Positions 6,002 to 13,472 are shown, numbered from the stretch's first letter. The stretch: DNA of 15,551 nucleotides from a bacterium (GCA_021782055.1 JAJXVP010000047.1:1-15551); one strand, 5' to 3'. Made by a program: numbers and translations. Notes: a model not told the origin generated them from the sequence alone.

Positions 6002-7399
6002 TTAAACCTTCCAAAACTTTCCTGGTAACTGCGTAAAAAACCGCAACCCCATAGCCAAACTATTTAGCGAGATCCGTTCGTCGACACCGTGCATTCGTGA
6101 AGTGAACTCACCCATGGTCATTTCGCGGTCAAAAAGGGTAAAGCCGTAGACCGTAGTTCCTCGGTCACGCCAGTAGCGGCCATCTGTAACCCCGCCAATC
6201 ATAAGGTCGCTCAAACGGGCATCCGGGTGAGACTCTCTAAAGACCTCGCAAATAGCCTCGTCCAAGGGCCCCTTCAAAGGAGAAAGCGTCGGTTGGTGAA
6301 AATCAAGCAATTCAAAGTGAAATTGAGACGAAAGTCGCGGGCCTAGGGCTTGGCGCACCAAAGCTTCAATACCTGCTTCATCGGGTGGGTTGCCGTCCTG
6401 ACTCGGCAAAAAACGGACATCCACCAAAAGCTCAGAGCGATCACAAATGACATTAATTTTGTCACCACCCGCGACCACGTTGGGCGAAAAGGTCGTGTGT
6501 CCGGCTGTATCTAAAAACTTAGCCATTCCCGGGTCACGGCGAAAGATCCGCTTCATGACCCATCCTTCACCCCACCCGCCGAGCAACGCCGCCCGCTCCC
6601 TTAAACCCCGAACCGCCGTTCTTGCCATGGAACGCCACGAGGGGTGTCTTAACAGCGGGGCTCGGTAGGTGCCCAAACAGAGAGCCGCTTCGGCGGCTTT
6701 TAAAAGGGCATTATCGGCGCTGTAGGGCATTGAACCATGCCCGGCACGCCCCTTGGCCGTAAGTTTGACCCAGGCCACACCTTTTTCACCACGGTTGATG
6801 AAGGCCGTAGGTCCACGTTCGGTATCGGCAAAAAAGCCACCTAATTCGGTGACCATGGCATCACATTTGACATCTTCCCAAAATTGTTCCACTAAGAAAC
6901 GAGCGCCCCAGCGGCCTGCTGCCTCTTCGTCCGCCAAGGCCAGAAACGCCAGGTTGCCAGGAAAGTTCCGCTGGGGCCGGGCTTTTAGAGCCTCGGCGAG
7001 ACCCACGGCTTGGCAAGCCGTCCAACACAACATGTCAACGGCCCCCCTGCCCCAAACCTGTCCATCCTTTAAGTCGGCGGCAAAAGGGTCACAGCTCCAG
7101 TCAGTGGCATTGGCAGGAACGACATCGACATGGTTCATGTAGGTTAAACTCTGGGCTGTCGGGTCACTTCCTGGCACTTTTACCAAGAGGTTGCCCCGCC
7201 CCGGCCGTCCGTGCAAAATTCTTGTTTCTAAACCATAGCTGGCAAAAAACTCCCTCAGAACCGCAACGGCACGGTCTTCTTGACCAGAATCAGGTTCGCC
7301 GGTATTCACACAGCCACAGCGAATAAGATCGCGAAATAGTGGTAAGAGGCGGTAGCGGAATACAGGCCTTTCTAACTCTTCAGGGGTCACGACGCTCAT
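6002..7399 (-). CDS. M20-family metallopeptidase / amidohydrolase
   Basis: A 465-aa zinc hydrolase of the M20/ArgE/CPG2 family, cutting peptide or acyl-amino acid bonds. The metal-site residues are visible: His90 and Asp92 (MNHVDVVPA), bridging Asp122 (GRGAVDML), catalytic Glu158 with Glu159 (ADEEAAG), Glu185 (TELGG) and His437 (RMHGVD). The lid/dimerisation domain begins near GRAGHGSMPYS (218-227). The residue after Asp-Met is Leu where many members have Lys, and residues 248-300 are longer than in compact family members. There is no signal peptide, so it acts in the cytoplasm. The frame extends to a TTG at 7447, but those 16 codons look non-conserved; I prefer the ATG at 7399, although its own Shine-Dalgarno is weak. 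A 14-codon ORF ending 10 nt upstream may couple translation. The HAD gene follows. Confidence 0.9.
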   Translation of the reverse strand: MSVVTPEELERPVFRYRLLPLFRDLIRCGCVNTGEPDSGQEDRAVAVLREFFASYGLETRILHGRPGRGNLLVKVPGSDPTAQSLTYMNHVDVVPANATDWSCDPFAADLKDGQVWGRGAVDMLCWTACQAVGLAEALKARPQRNFPGNLAFLALADEEAAGRWGARFLVEQFWEDVKCDAMVTELGGFFADTERGPTAFINRGEKGVAWVKLTAKGRAGHGSMPYSADNALLKAAEAALCLGTYRAPLLRHPSWRSMARTAVRGLRERAALLGGWGEGWVMKRIFRRDPGMAKFLDTAGHTTFSPNVVAGGDKINVICDRSELLVDVRFLPSQDGNPPDEAGIEALVRQALGPRLSSQFHFELLDFHQPTLSPLKGPLDEAICEVFRESHPDARLSDLMIGGVTDGRYWRDRGTTVYGFTLFDREMTMGEFTSRMHGVDERISLNSLAMGLRFFTQLPGKFWKV

Positions 7400-7409
7400 A
7401 GGCAAAAGT

Positions 7410-7454
7410 CTAGCGGAGCATCCCCTGGGGGTCAACGCTGTTTCCAATGGTCAT
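7410..7454 (-). other. Possible 14-codon leader ORF before the M20 peptidase
   Basis: Starting at the ATG at 7454, the minus strand reads MTIGNSVDPQGMLR and stops with TAG at 7412-7410, 10 nt before the peptidase ATG at 7399. It has a better ribosome site (AAGGGG, 7463-7458) than the peptidase start. It could be a coupling leader or a chance ORF. An alternative is that this AAGGGG serves the TTG at 7447. Confidence 0.25.
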
Positions 7455-7498
7455 TTTCCCCTTTGTTGATTTCACCTTTGTTGTTTTTTTTACTTGGC

Positions 7499-7527
7499 TT
7501 GCCCGCCAAGCCGTTTCCCTTTACAAT
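7499..7527 (+). promoter_or_regulatory. Putative promoter of the pepF-gpsA operon with overlapping dyad
   Basis: TTGCCC (7499-7504), a 17-bp spacer and TACAAT (7522-7527). The -35 lies in the loop of an inverted repeat, CTTGGC (7493-7498) with GCCAAG (7505-7510); a second overlapping pairing is GGCTTG (7496-7501) with CAAGCC (7507-7512). A repressor bound to this dyad would block the -35. Transcription would start about 7533-7536, at or just before the ATG at 7536. Confidence 0.5.
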
Positions 7528-7535
7528 CGCTGAAT

Positions 7536-9293
7536 ATGCACGTCCCTGTTTGGTCGAATGAAAACCTTTACCCTAGTTTGTCTTCTTCCGCTTGGCTTAA
7601 GGACAAAAAAGCGCTCCAGGATACCAGTCGCCGCCTTTTACGGCAGCTAAAGCCTTTGACGTCAGCAGCAGCGTTAGCTGAGGCGCTGCCCGAACTTTTA
7701 AAAACTTTTGATAAAGCGTACGCCCTTGCAGAACATCTGGGTTCGGCCGCTTACCTGTGGTATTCCACCAACACCCGCGACGAAACAGCACTCAAAGAGT
7801 TGAACAACATTGAAGAGCTGGGCTTGCCCCTTCGTGACGCCGAGGTTCGTTTCAGTGCCCTCTGGGGGCGCTGGGGTACGCCCAAACTTTTGACGCGCTA
7901 CCCCGAACTTCAGGCCTACCGACTGTTTTTAGACGAAGCCAGCCTCCAAGCCCGTCACCAAATGAGCGACGCTGAAGAGTCCCTGGCCGCTGACCTGCTT
8001 CGGTCGGGCGGCGATGCCTGGGGCCGCCTTCAAGAAGCCCTGTCCTCCACGCTCACGCGCCCCTGGGAAGGTGGAAAAAAAACCGTTACCGAACTGAGGG
8101 CTTTGGCTTCCTCACCGGACCGCAGTATTCGCGAAAAAGCCTTTAGGGCCGAGTTAGGGGCCTGGGCTTCAGCCGAAGTTCCTCTCGCCGCCGCTCTTAA
8201 CGGTGTCAAAGGCCAAGCCGTCACCCTCAATAACCGGCGTAAATGGCCTGATCCTGTGGAGCAGTCGGCTCAACAATCACGGTTATCGCGCCCCGCCCTC
8301 GAGGCAATGCTGGCGGCCATGCAAGAAAGCTTACCGGTGTTTCGTCGGTACTTGGCCGTCAAAGCTCGCCTTTTAGGGGTCCCCAAGTGCGCCTTCTTTG
8401 ATCTTTTTGCTCCGGTGGGGTCAGGGCCGCACTTTTCCTTTGACGAAGCCCGTCAAGTGATTCGCGACGCCTTTACCGGTTTCAGCCCCGCCATGGGAGC
8501 TTTTGCTGATTTGGCTTTTGAGCGCCGTTGGATCCACGCCCGACCGCAGGAAGGTAAAGTCGGTGGGGCGTATTGTATCAACTTGCCACTAGCAAAAGAA
8601 CCGCGCATTTTTTCGAACTTTGATGGAAGTTTTGGTGAAGTGAAAACCCTGGCCCACGAACTGGGGCACGGCTGGCATTATTGGTTACTACGCCATAAAC
8701 CCCAGGTTTGGCGAGATTACCCGATGACGCTAGCTGAAACCGCTTCAATCTTTGCTGAAACGGTTTTGCAAGAAGCCGCCTTAAAATCTGCCACGGGGCC
8801 CCAGACGATCTTTATGCTGGAACAAAGTCTGCAAGACTCAACGCAAGTCATAGTCGACATTCTTTCGCGCTATACCTTTGAAAAGGCCCTTTTTCAAGAG
8901 AGGCAAAAAGGCGAACTTTCTGCAAGGGAACTTTCTCAGCTGATGCTTGATGCTCAAAAGGCTACCTACGGCGAAGGCCTTGACGAACAGCAGTTACATC
9001 CTTATATGTGGGCCGTCAAGGGACACTACTACCATCACAATTTGGCGTTCTATAATTACCCGTATGCCTTTGGCCAGCTTTTTGGCCTAGGCCTGTATGC
9101 CCGAGCCCGCGCTGAAGGTCCCGAGTTTGCCAGGACCTACCAACGTCTTTTGGAAGGCACTGGCATTCTAACCGCCGATCAGCTTGCCCGCGAGGCAGGC
9201 TTTGATTTAACGACACCGGATTTTTGGCATTCTGGCCTACAGCTTATTGCTTCTACAATAGACGACCTGGAAAGGAGATCGCATGAAAACTAA
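7536..9293 (+). CDS. pepF: Oligoendopeptidase F (M3B metallopeptidase)
   Basis: A 585-aa cytoplasmic zinc peptidase of family M3 that degrades short peptides. The zinc site is LAHELGHGWHY, with His374, Glu375 and His378, plus the third ligand Glu401 in LAETASIFAE. The C-terminal region GHYYHHNLAFYNYPYAFGQL is the family's substrate-binding stretch, and IFSNFDGSFGEVKTLAHELG is also characteristic. Length fits bacterial PepF (about 560-610 aa). The frame extends to a TTG at 7494, but that codon lies within the dyad overlapping the likely -35 element and would be upstream of the transcript start, so I choose the ATG at 7536. No Shine-Dalgarno precedes it, in keeping with a leaderless message. 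Its stop overlaps the gpsA start by 11 nt, so the two are an operon. Confidence 0.94.
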   Translation: MHVPVWSNENLYPSLSSSAWLKDKKALQDTSRRLLRQLKPLTSAAALAEALPELLKTFDKAYALAEHLGSAAYLWYSTNTRDETALKELNNIEELGLPLRDAEVRFSALWGRWGTPKLLTRYPELQAYRLFLDEASLQARHQMSDAEESLAADLLRSGGDAWGRLQEALSSTLTRPWEGGKKTVTELRALASSPDRSIREKAFRAELGAWASAEVPLAAALNGVKGQAVTLNNRRKWPDPVEQSAQQSRLSRPALEAMLAAMQESLPVFRRYLAVKARLLGVPKCAFFDLFAPVGSGPHFSFDEARQVIRDAFTGFSPAMGAFADLAFERRWIHARPQEGKVGGAYCINLPLAKEPRIFSNFDGSFGEVKTLAHELGHGWHYWLLRHKPQVWRDYPMTLAETASIFAETVLQEAALKSATGPQTIFMLEQSLQDSTQVIVDILSRYTFEKALFQERQKGELSARELSQLMLDAQKATYGEGLDEQQLHPYMWAVKGHYYHHNLAFYNYPYAFGQLFGLGLYARARAEGPEFARTYQRLLEGTGILTADQLAREAGFDLTTPDFWHSGLQLIASTIDDLERRSHEN

Positions 9294-10371
9294 AGTCGGT
9301 ATTTTAGGCGCAGGGGCCTGGGGAACAGCGATTGGCAAAGCCATCGCCGAAAAAGGCAACGACGTTGTCTTGTGGAGTTTTGAACAAGAGACGGCCGATG
9401 ACATTAACCTGAGGCATGCCAACAGCCGGTATTTGCCGCATGCTCAGCTTCCTCACAGTATGACAGCCACCACCGACATCATTGAGGCCGCAACCGGAAA
9501 AGAATTCTTGATTCTCTCGACACCCTCGTTGTTCATTCTCAAAAGTGTCAAGGACATCTTGAGTGTGCCCAATTTGCAAGAGGGGCAGAGTCTGATTGGC
9601 GTGATCACCAAGGGTTTCTTACCCTCTCCTGGCGAACCCAAATTGATTGTCGAAACCATCGAGAACTTTTTACCGGGCTTTTACAAAAACAATGTGGTCT
9701 ACATTTCAGGCCCTAGCCATGCCGAAGAAGTGGTGCAAGGAAAAATCACGGGGCTGATTTCAGCCTGCCCGAATCTCCGCAACTCGATTCGCTTTCGTGA
9801 GCTTCTCAACGGTAAAACTTTACGGGTCTTTTCGTCGTCAGACGTGGTAGGGGTGCAAGTTTGTGCGGCTCTCAAGAACGTCGTGGCGATCGCTTTTGGT
9901 ATGATGGACGCCCTCAAAGAAAAAGCCGAGATCTTTGGCGATAACACCGAGTCCCTGCTTTTGGCCGCTGGCCTAAATGAAATTCAAATTTTGGGTCGTG
10001 CCATGGGGGCCACGCACCCCGAGACTTTCACCTCGATTGCCGGTGTCGGCGACCTCGATGTCACTTGCCGCAGTCAGTTTGGCCGCAACCGCCGCTTTGG
10101 ACGCGAAATTATCTTAAAAAACATTCTCGGCTCCTTCCAGTCGTTAGAAGATTTGATTGCCCGCATTTCGCAAATTGGTTACTTACCCGAAGGTGTCGTC
10201 GCCGCTCAACATGCCTGGCAGTTGTGCGAAAAACATGGGTTAAGGCTCTCGATCATTCCCTTGGTGTATAAGATTCTGAACAAAGAACTCCACCCCTTGG
10301 AAGCCCTCAAACAGTTGATTGAGAACGAAGCGTTTGATCTGACAGACGAGGCTTTTACGGCGAGCGTTTAA
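9283..10371 (+). CDS. gpsA: NAD(P)-dependent glycerol-3-phosphate dehydrogenase
   Basis: A 362-aa enzyme that converts dihydroxyacetone phosphate to sn-glycerol 3-phosphate for phospholipid synthesis. The Rossmann loop is GILGAGAWGTAIG (6-18). The catalytic lysine is Lys198 in CAALKNVVAIAFG, the substrate site includes GDNTESLLLAAGLNEI (219-234), and SIAGVGDLDVTC and GRNRRFGREI (267-276) are signature text. It is somewhat longer than the ~335 aa common in bacteria, and SFEQETADDINLRHANSRYL (32-51) recalls spirochaetal GpsA. AAGGAG at 9272-9277 lies inside the end of pepF, with the ATG 5 nt later, so translation is coupled to pepF. Its last 17 bp overlap the end of the convergent lipoprotein gene. 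Confidence 0.96.
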   Translation: MKTKVGILGAGAWGTAIGKAIAEKGNDVVLWSFEQETADDINLRHANSRYLPHAQLPHSMTATTDIIEAATGKEFLILSTPSLFILKSVKDILSVPNLQEGQSLIGVITKGFLPSPGEPKLIVETIENFLPGFYKNNVVYISGPSHAEEVVQGKITGLISACPNLRNSIRFRELLNGKTLRVFSSSDVVGVQVCAALKNVVAIAFGMMDALKEKAEIFGDNTESLLLAAGLNEIQILGRAMGATHPETFTSIAGVGDLDVTCRSQFGRNRRFGREIILKNILGSFQSLEDLIARISQIGYLPEGVVAAQHAWQLCEKHGLRLSIIPLVYKILNKELHPLEALKQLIENEAFDLTDEAFTASV

Positions 10372-10747
10372 GATCGACCTTCCAGACGCCGTTGACACGG
10401 ATCAGGAGTAAAGTCGCATCCATACGGCCACTTCCTTGGGGAGTGGCGTCGTAAGAGAACTCGACACTCGCCGTGTCACCTGCTCGCTCTACGCTGTCGA
10501 TCTTCCAATTTTTTACCGTGAATTTCGCCTGCTCGCTGGGGCTGAGCTGACGAAAGGACGCTGCGATGTTGTACAAAAGGGGTTGCCCTTGAGCGCTGAC
10601 AAACGCCGCCGCTGAAGAAAAGTGGTGCTGGCTAAGAGACGATAGGTAATTGGCCGCCGTATCAGCGGGGCCACTACCCCAACAGCCTCCGCAAACGAAG
10701 GCCAGAACTACCAGCCACCAAAGGGAACTACGAGGACGGTGCCTCAT
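10355..10747 (-). CDS. Small putative lipoprotein with NTF2-like (DUF4878-type) domain
   Basis: A 130-aa exported protein. MRHRPRSSLWWLVVLAFVCGGC has a basic n-region, a hydrophobic core and a cysteine at residue 22 that could be lipidated; the lipobox (VCGGC) is loose, as is common in spirochaetes. The mature part (PADTAANYLSSLSQHHFSSA at its start, then VKNWKIDSVERAGDTASVEF, and LLLIRVNGVWKVDLKR at the end) has the layout of small NTF2/lumazine-binding-like domains such as DUF4878. The role is unknown. The start at 10747 forms an ATGA overlap with the stop of the GGDEF/EAL gene, with AGGA 7 nt upstream, so I reject the longer frame from 10783. Coupling suggests a shared function with that protein at the membrane. 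Confidence 0.78.
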   Translation of the reverse strand: MRHRPRSSLWWLVVLAFVCGGCWGSGPADTAANYLSSLSQHHFSSAAAFVSAQGQPLLYNIAASFRQLSPSEQAKFTVKNWKIDSVERAGDTASVEFSYDATPQGSGRMDATLLLIRVNGVWKVDLKRSP

Positions 10748-13254
10748 GATTTTTCCTGACGGTCGCGGCAGGTTTCCATCCAAGCCTTGAGCTGAGTCGC
10801 TGGCTGCCCTTCAGAAAACAAAAAGCCTTGGCCGTAGGGGCACCCGTACCGCGCGAGGATTTCCCATTGTTCTTCGGTTTCGATCCCTTCGGCAATCACA
10901 TCAATCTTAAGCTCCTCGGCGAGGCGCAGAATCGAGCGCACAATGCTGTCAGCAACGGCCACCGTTTGCGGCTGGTCGTGCGCCACAAGGTCTGTAACAA
11001 AGCTACGGTCGACCTTTAAGGTGTCGACGGGCAAACGGTGAAGGTAGTGAAGCGATGAATAACCAGTGCCAAAGTCATCCAATTTGATACCAACGCCGGC
11101 ACGCCGTAGTTTCTCGAGCGTAGGGATGACCTCCTCGCTATTTTCGATTAAGGCGCCTTCGGTAATTTCAATGGCCAACACCTCGGGCTTAAGCCCCTCC
11201 CTCTCCCACACCCCTAAAATGATTTCGGGAAAATCAGGTTGTGCCAGCTGTTTCGGTGATACATTGACGGCTAAAAATTTGTTTTCACACCAAGGAAACT
11301 CATCAAGAAGGGTTTTAAAGGTTTTGGCAGACTCGCGCAAAACCCATAACCCTAAAGGATGAATCATCCCGGTTTCTTCGGCTACAGGAATAAACAAATT
11401 GGGGCTCAGTAAGCCCTTTTGAGGGTGCTGCCAACGAGCTAAAACTTCCCAGCCAGCTATTTCGCGAGTGGACAATTGAACAATGGGCTGGTAGTGAAGA
11501 ACCAAATCACCGTTGACGATAGCCCGACCCAGCTCATCGCGAAGCTTCCACCTCCCTTTAACGTCATCACGCAAACGTTCTTGAAAGAATAGCTGGGGGA
11601 CTCCGGCAACCAGGGCCTGCTGGCAGGCGATTTCAGCATCCGAGAGAGCTTCTTCGGCTGAAGCGTAACCGGGACTTCCCAGGAGAAGTCCTAGGCGCAC
11701 CGAGGGAACGACATCACGTCCCTGAACCATCACGGGGGACTCCAAGGTTGCCGTGAGACGAGAGGCCACCAATTGAATCTCGTCTTGTGTCGCAACGCCA
11801 TCTAGCAAGATCACAAAGGCATCCCCCGCGTAACGGGCCGCGGTGTCGATATTGCGCAGGGTCTCTTTGAGACGGTTAGCACAAAGACGAAGGAACTCAT
11901 CGCCCGCCTGGTGGCCAAAACTTTCATTGACCTCTTTAAAGCCGTTAAAGTTTAAAAAGATCAGTCCGAAACGGGCTTGCTCATCGCGTCGAGAGCGCTC
12001 TACCGCTTGGCCCAAACGGCTGAGAAGGTAGCTGCGGTTACCCAACCCCGTCAACGGATCATGCAACGAGTAATAAAACGTCAGCCGCTCGGCCTGACGA
12101 CGCTGGCTGAGTTCTTCAGAAAGGCGGCGGTTAGCTTCTTGCAGATCTTGTGTCCGTTCGCGGACCCGTTCCTCTAAATCGGTGTTCAGTGTCCTTAAGG
12201 CCCTTTGCGATTCTCGAAGAGCCGTGATGTTATGCAACGTCAAAACACTCCCTGCTGAACGACGGCCCCGGTACAAAAGCTTTTCACGAGCCTCCCACGC
12301 CTCAAAACTCCCGTTTCCCGTGGCAATCACATCTGTGGTGGAGATTTCAGGACCTTGAGGCATCGAGGGCAACCACGACAGCCCAGGGATTTTTGGGCGA
12401 ATTAACCCAATGACGCGCCCATCAAGGTTCCAACGGAGTCGGGCGTCTCGGTTGCAATAGGCCAGCCGTCCACGGCGGTCAAAAACGAAGGTGGGGACTC
12501 CCCAATTTTCTAAAAGATGTTCTTTGCTAACAGGTAAGATTTCAAGAAAACGAAACCGGTGCAGATTAAAGAACATGAGTAGCGCGGTAATCGTCAAAAA
12601 GGGAACAGTGGGGTCCATCAGGGGCAAAGCGACTCTATCAACCATATACAAAAAATTGGCCGCAAAAGGCACAAATAGGGCAACCAGAACAGAAATTTCT
12701 GGCCAACCAAACTTTTGTCGTCGCTTAAAAAAACTCAACACCCAAAGAAAGGCAGCCGCCAAAAGGAGGGTATAAGAGTACAGGACATGAACTAAGTACC
12801 AGGGGCCATACGACCAACGAACTACCACTGTTCCGGGGTAAAGAGTCAACTCGTGGGGGCGATCCCAAAAAAGTGTTAACCCCGGTGAAAGCCACAAAAA
12901 TACCCACGACAAGATGGGAATCAGCCAAAAAGAGGGGAGAATTTTTAACCAAAGGCGACGTTTTGACGCGGAAAACTGTACGGAATCGGCAATAAACTGC
13001 AAAGCCAAAACAGGAACGGCAATAATCGCCACGTACTCGCCTTTCACAAAAAGGATTTTTAGGTTGAGGTCCTGCACGGCGACTGAAACGATATCGCAAA
13101 AGGCCCAAAACGAGACGGCAAGTAAAAAGAGGCCAAACATTACACGACCCGGAACATCGCGGGTGTTTTTGAGGAGGAGTACACCTAGCACTAAGCCTAC
13201 GGCCGCCGTCAACGAGTCAGGCAACAAATATGGGGTTAGCACTAAGTTGAACAC
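10744..13254 (-). CDS. 7TM-PAS-GGDEF(degenerate)-EAL cyclic-di-GMP phosphodiesterase
   Basis: An 836-aa membrane protein. Residues ~8-230 hold about seven hydrophobic segments resembling the histidine-kinase N-terminal 7TM domain (LAVSFWAFCDIVS, then YVAIIAVPVLALQFIADS). A PAS domain follows (~243-348), then a coiled coil (350-392), a GGDEF domain (~393-555) and an EAL domain (~572-825). The cyclase is degenerate: AGDAF (476-480) replaces GGDEF, and the first metal Asp is Asn435 (FLNFNGFK). GTP-contact positions Asn443 and Asp452 remain. The EAL site looks complete: GWEVLARW (Glu603), NVSPKQL (Asn664), ITEGALIEN (Glu699), DDFGTG (Asp726-727), LKVDRSF (Lys747), AEGIE (Glu789) and GQGF (Gln809). 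It should hydrolyse c-di-GMP, perhaps with the GGDEF domain as a GTP sensor. The start is GTG at 13254, directly behind a strong promoter; no Shine-Dalgarno is visible. Confidence 0.93.
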   Translation of the reverse strand: MFNLVLTPYLLPDSLTAAVGLVLGVLLLKNTRDVPGRVMFGLFLLAVSFWAFCDIVSVAVQDLNLKILFVKGEYVAIIAVPVLALQFIADSVQFSASKRRLWLKILPSFWLIPILSWVFLWLSPGLTLFWDRPHELTLYPGTVVVRWSYGPWYLVHVLYSYTLLLAAAFLWVLSFFKRRQKFGWPEISVLVALFVPFAANFLYMVDRVALPLMDPTVPFLTITALLMFFNLHRFRFLEILPVSKEHLLENWGVPTFVFDRRGRLAYCNRDARLRWNLDGRVIGLIRPKIPGLSWLPSMPQGPEISTTDVIATGNGSFEAWEAREKLLYRGRRSAGSVLTLHNITALRESQRALRTLNTDLEERVRERTQDLQEANRRLSEELSQRRQAERLTFYYSLHDPLTGLGNRSYLLSRLGQAVERSRRDEQARFGLIFLNFNGFKEVNESFGHQAGDEFLRLCANRLKETLRNIDTAARYAGDAFVILLDGVATQDEIQLVASRLTATLESPVMVQGRDVVPSVRLGLLLGSPGYASAEEALSDAEIACQQALVAGVPQLFFQERLRDDVKGRWKLRDELGRAIVNGDLVLHYQPIVQLSTREIAGWEVLARWQHPQKGLLSPNLFIPVAEETGMIHPLGLWVLRESAKTFKTLLDEFPWCENKFLAVNVSPKQLAQPDFPEIILGVWEREGLKPEVLAIEITEGALIENSEEVIPTLEKLRRAGVGIKLDDFGTGYSSLHYLHRLPVDTLKVDRSFVTDLVAHDQPQTVAVADSIVRSILRLAEELKIDVIAEGIETEEQWEILARYGCPYGQGFLFSEGQPATQLKAWMETCRDRQEKS

Positions 13255-13260
13255 AATTGA

Positions 13261-13289
13261 ATTATAGGCTGAGATTTTCGAGTTGCCAA
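13261..13289 (-). promoter_or_regulatory. Strong putative promoter of the c-di-GMP operon
   Basis: Minus strand: TTGGCA (13289-13284), a 17-bp spacer and a perfect TATAAT (13266-13261). Only six bases separate the -10 from the GTG start at 13254, so the message would have a 0-3 nt leader. It lies back to back with the tRNA promoter: the two -35 hexamers are 13 bp apart. Confidence 0.6.
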
Positions 13290-13302
13290 TGAAAACCGTC
13301 GC

Positions 13303-13331
13303 TTGACAGCGATGAGTCTCCCCGTTACATT
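13303..13331 (+). promoter_or_regulatory. Putative promoter of tRNA-Gly
   Basis: A perfect -35 TTGACA (13303-13308), a 17-bp spacer and TACATT (13326-13331). Transcription would begin around 13338, about 7 nt before the mature tRNA 5' end, which is typical of tRNA genes. Confidence 0.6.
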
Positions 13332-13344
13332 GATCCTAAATTGT

Positions 13345-13415
13345 GCGCCTGTCGTATACCGGTATTACCCCAGCTTCCCAAGCTGGAGAAGAGGGTTCGA
13401 CTCCCTTCAGGCGCT
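13345..13415 (+). tRNA. tRNA-Gly, anticodon CCC
   Basis: A 71-nt cloverleaf. The acceptor stem GCGCCTG (13345-13351) pairs perfectly with CAGGCGC (13408-13414). The D arm has stem GTA/TAC and a loop with the conserved GG (13361-13362). The anticodon stem CCAGC/GCTGG closes the loop TTCCCAA, giving anticodon CCC (13377-13379), which reads GGG. The variable loop is 4 nt; the T arm GAGGG/CCCTT encloses TTCGACT. The discriminator base is T (13415), as expected for bacterial glycine tRNA. CCA is not encoded and must be added after transcription. Confidence 0.95.
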
Positions 13416-13446
13416 TAAAAATAAATCGTTGTAAAACAATGATTTA
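13416..13446 (-). terminator. Hairpin plus U-run ending the helicase operon
   Basis: A 10-bp stem, TAAATCGTTG (13422-13431) and CAATGATTTA (13437-13446), with one G-U pair and a TAAAA loop. Read on the minus strand it is followed at once by TTTTT (13421-13417), as in a rho-independent terminator for the 95-aa gene. The stem is A+T-rich, so strength is uncertain. On the plus strand no U-run follows, so it would not clearly terminate the tRNA transcript. Confidence 0.5.
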
Positions 13447-13472
13447 CAAAACGCTGACCGAAAACGGAAGCC

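Noticed and set aside
7494..7535. TTG start for pepF at 7494
   Set aside because: It overlaps the dyad and -35 element of the probable promoter and has no ribosome site.
10748..10783. Longer start for the lipoprotein (ATG at 10783)
   Set aside because: It would put 12 residues before the basic n-region of the signal peptide; the ATGA start at 10747 has an AGGA site and a normal lipoprotein N-terminus.
12725..13108. 127-aa minus-strand frame inside the c-di-GMP gene
   Set aside because: It is an alternate frame of the 7TM-encoding region, whose own frame shows continuous membrane segments and domain matches.
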